Of a stretch of 6,222 nt of DNA, positions 5,556-6,222 are shown piece after piece. The DNA comes from Flavobacteriaceae bacterium (GTDB lineage Bacteria; Bacteroidota; Bacteroidia; Flavobacteriales; Flavobacteriaceae). The stretch lies in NCBI GenBank assembly GCA_018672145.1, contig JABHGH010000149.1, forward strand, positions 1-6,222, given 5' to 3'. Both the position numbers and the translations under genes were made by a program. Each line of letters begins with the position of its first letter. Within the stretch, counting starts at the first letter, position 1. The notes beneath the pieces were generated by a model. The model ran no database searches. It was given only the letters and a program-made list of their open reading frames with translations, and was not told where the DNA came from.

Positions 5556-5590
5556 CAAATATATTAAGATTGTATCAACTCATGCCCAAA
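5556..5590 (-). promoter_or_regulatory. Candidate promoter of the pspC-like gene
   Basis: On the minus strand TATATTTG (5556-5563) matches the -7 consensus and TTTG (5587-5590) lies 23 bp upstream, somewhat wider than the usual 19-21. The -7 element fills most of the 13-bp gap between the DUF2851 stop and the ATG at 5548-5550. A start site at the usual distance would fall within a few bases of the ATG, giving a leaderless or nearly leaderless mRNA. Confidence 0.45.
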
Positions 5591-6222
5591 TGAACAAGAA
5601 AGACATTTTTTTTCTTCACAATAATAGTGCTTTAGCTGTAGTAGAGCTTGACTGTCAAGGGCAGATGCAGTAGAAATTCCCAAAGAAGAAAATGCGCGAA
5701 TAATCCCATTTGACTCTGGCTTTAGTGACGAAGCCCAGTGAATGAGGTCTTCAATCTTTTCAACTCCATTGGCTTTGTAATAACAAAACAAAAAAGGAAT
5801 TAAAGTGTTAATCGTGAGCAAATCGATAAATGATGCAGTGAGCACTTTCTTTCTCTTGACATTTTCTTTACCAAACACATAATGTGTGTGCCAAAAAGGA
5901 GAAGCTTCAACCTCAAAAAAAGCAGACACCTTGTCCTTACAATCGCCATTGATAATTTTATCGAACAGATGCGTGTGTTTTGTGTACAACTGTGCTAATT
6001 GTGATAAGCGTATGGACGGAAAGCCTGAGGGTCGTGTTCTGAAAAACTTTACCTTTTCATCAATTTTTTTCAGTTTGTATTTTTGACAAGCATATTGATG
6101 CATCCTTTTCAATTTGTCTTTGTATGCATCTTCTACGTCGCTGTCTAATAGTCCTGCCTGTCCCAGTAGAATAGCTTCAATTTCGATTGGGTCTGTTGAT
6201 TTTCGAATAATATTGAAAGGAA
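5564..6222 (-). CDS. DUF2851 family protein, 5' end beyond the window
   Basis: The C-terminal 218 residues of a DUF2851 protein. The frame stays open to the right edge, reading PFNIIRKSTDPIEIEAILLG and QAGLLDSDVEDAYKDKLKRM, so the TTG or ATG near 6105-6112 is not the start. Family-like features are IEAILLGQAGLLD, FRTRPSGFPSIRLSQLAQLY and a C-terminal segment YYCEEKKCLSCSFGHELI with the spacing C-x4-C-x2-C. The last motif could bind a metal or an iron-sulfur cluster, but I see only three grouped cysteines. No function is established for the family to my knowledge. It is the first visible gene of the cluster that continues with the PspC-like protein and the symporter. Confidence 0.85.
   Translation of the reverse strand, partial: PFNIIRKSTDPIEIEAILLGQAGLLDSDVEDAYKDKLKRMHQYACQKYKLKKIDEKVKFFRTRPSGFPSIRLSQLAQLYTKHTHLFDKIINGDCKDKVSAFFEVEASPFWHTHYVFGKENVKRKKVLTASFIDLLTINTLIPFLFCYYKANGVEKIEDLIHWASSLKPESNGIIRAFSSLGISTASALDSQALLQLKHYYCEEKKCLSCSFGHELIQS

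Noticed and set aside
5886..6086. Plus-strand open frame opposite DUF2851
   Set aside because: Antisense to conserved coding sequence; no independent support.

Overview
The window looks like a chromosomal housekeeping region from a member of the Bacteroidota, most likely the class Flavobacteriia. Three things point there. Upstream sites match the phylum's sigma-factor consensus (TTTG or TTG, about 20 bp, then TAnnTTTG). Shine-Dalgarno sequences are absent before every gene whose start is visible except rpsU. The gene families (DUF2851, a short PspC protein, AlsT with an added N-terminal signal sequence, a membrane-anchored helix-hairpin-helix protein) are typical of that group. DNA is AT-rich. 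Every supported gene lies on the minus strand, so transcription runs from the right edge to the left.

In transcription order: a DUF2851 gene, cut at its 5' end by the right edge; a small PspC-domain membrane protein; an AlsT-type sodium/alanine symporter; a ComEA-like helix-hairpin-helix protein; an acyl-CoA dehydrogenase; rpsU (ribosomal protein bS21); a Xer-type tyrosine recombinase; a short hibernation-promoting factor; and tRNA-Thr(UGU) at the left edge. Spacers among the first five genes are only 8 to 35 bp, so they may be co-transcribed, although TATATTTG elements lie before the pspC-like and acyl-CoA dehydrogenase genes.

The left third concerns ribosome state. rpsU has its own promoter, a strong Shine-Dalgarno and a 15-bp terminator hairpin. 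In Flavobacteriia bS21 helps hide the anti-Shine-Dalgarno of 16S rRNA, so an SD before rpsU itself is the expected signature of bS21 autoregulation. Xer and hpf follow, and tRNA-Thr has the best-formed promoter in the window, with a hairpin and U7 tract between promoter and tRNA. In related genomes this tRNA is, from memory, followed by further tRNAs and tuf; that lies outside the window.

I see no mobile element, CRISPR array, defence system or clearly foreign DNA. The most interesting signals are regulatory (rpsU leader, tRNA leader, a possibly leaderless pspC-like gene) plus proteins of unknown role (DUF2851 and the HhH protein). No stretch over 300 bp lacks a gene.
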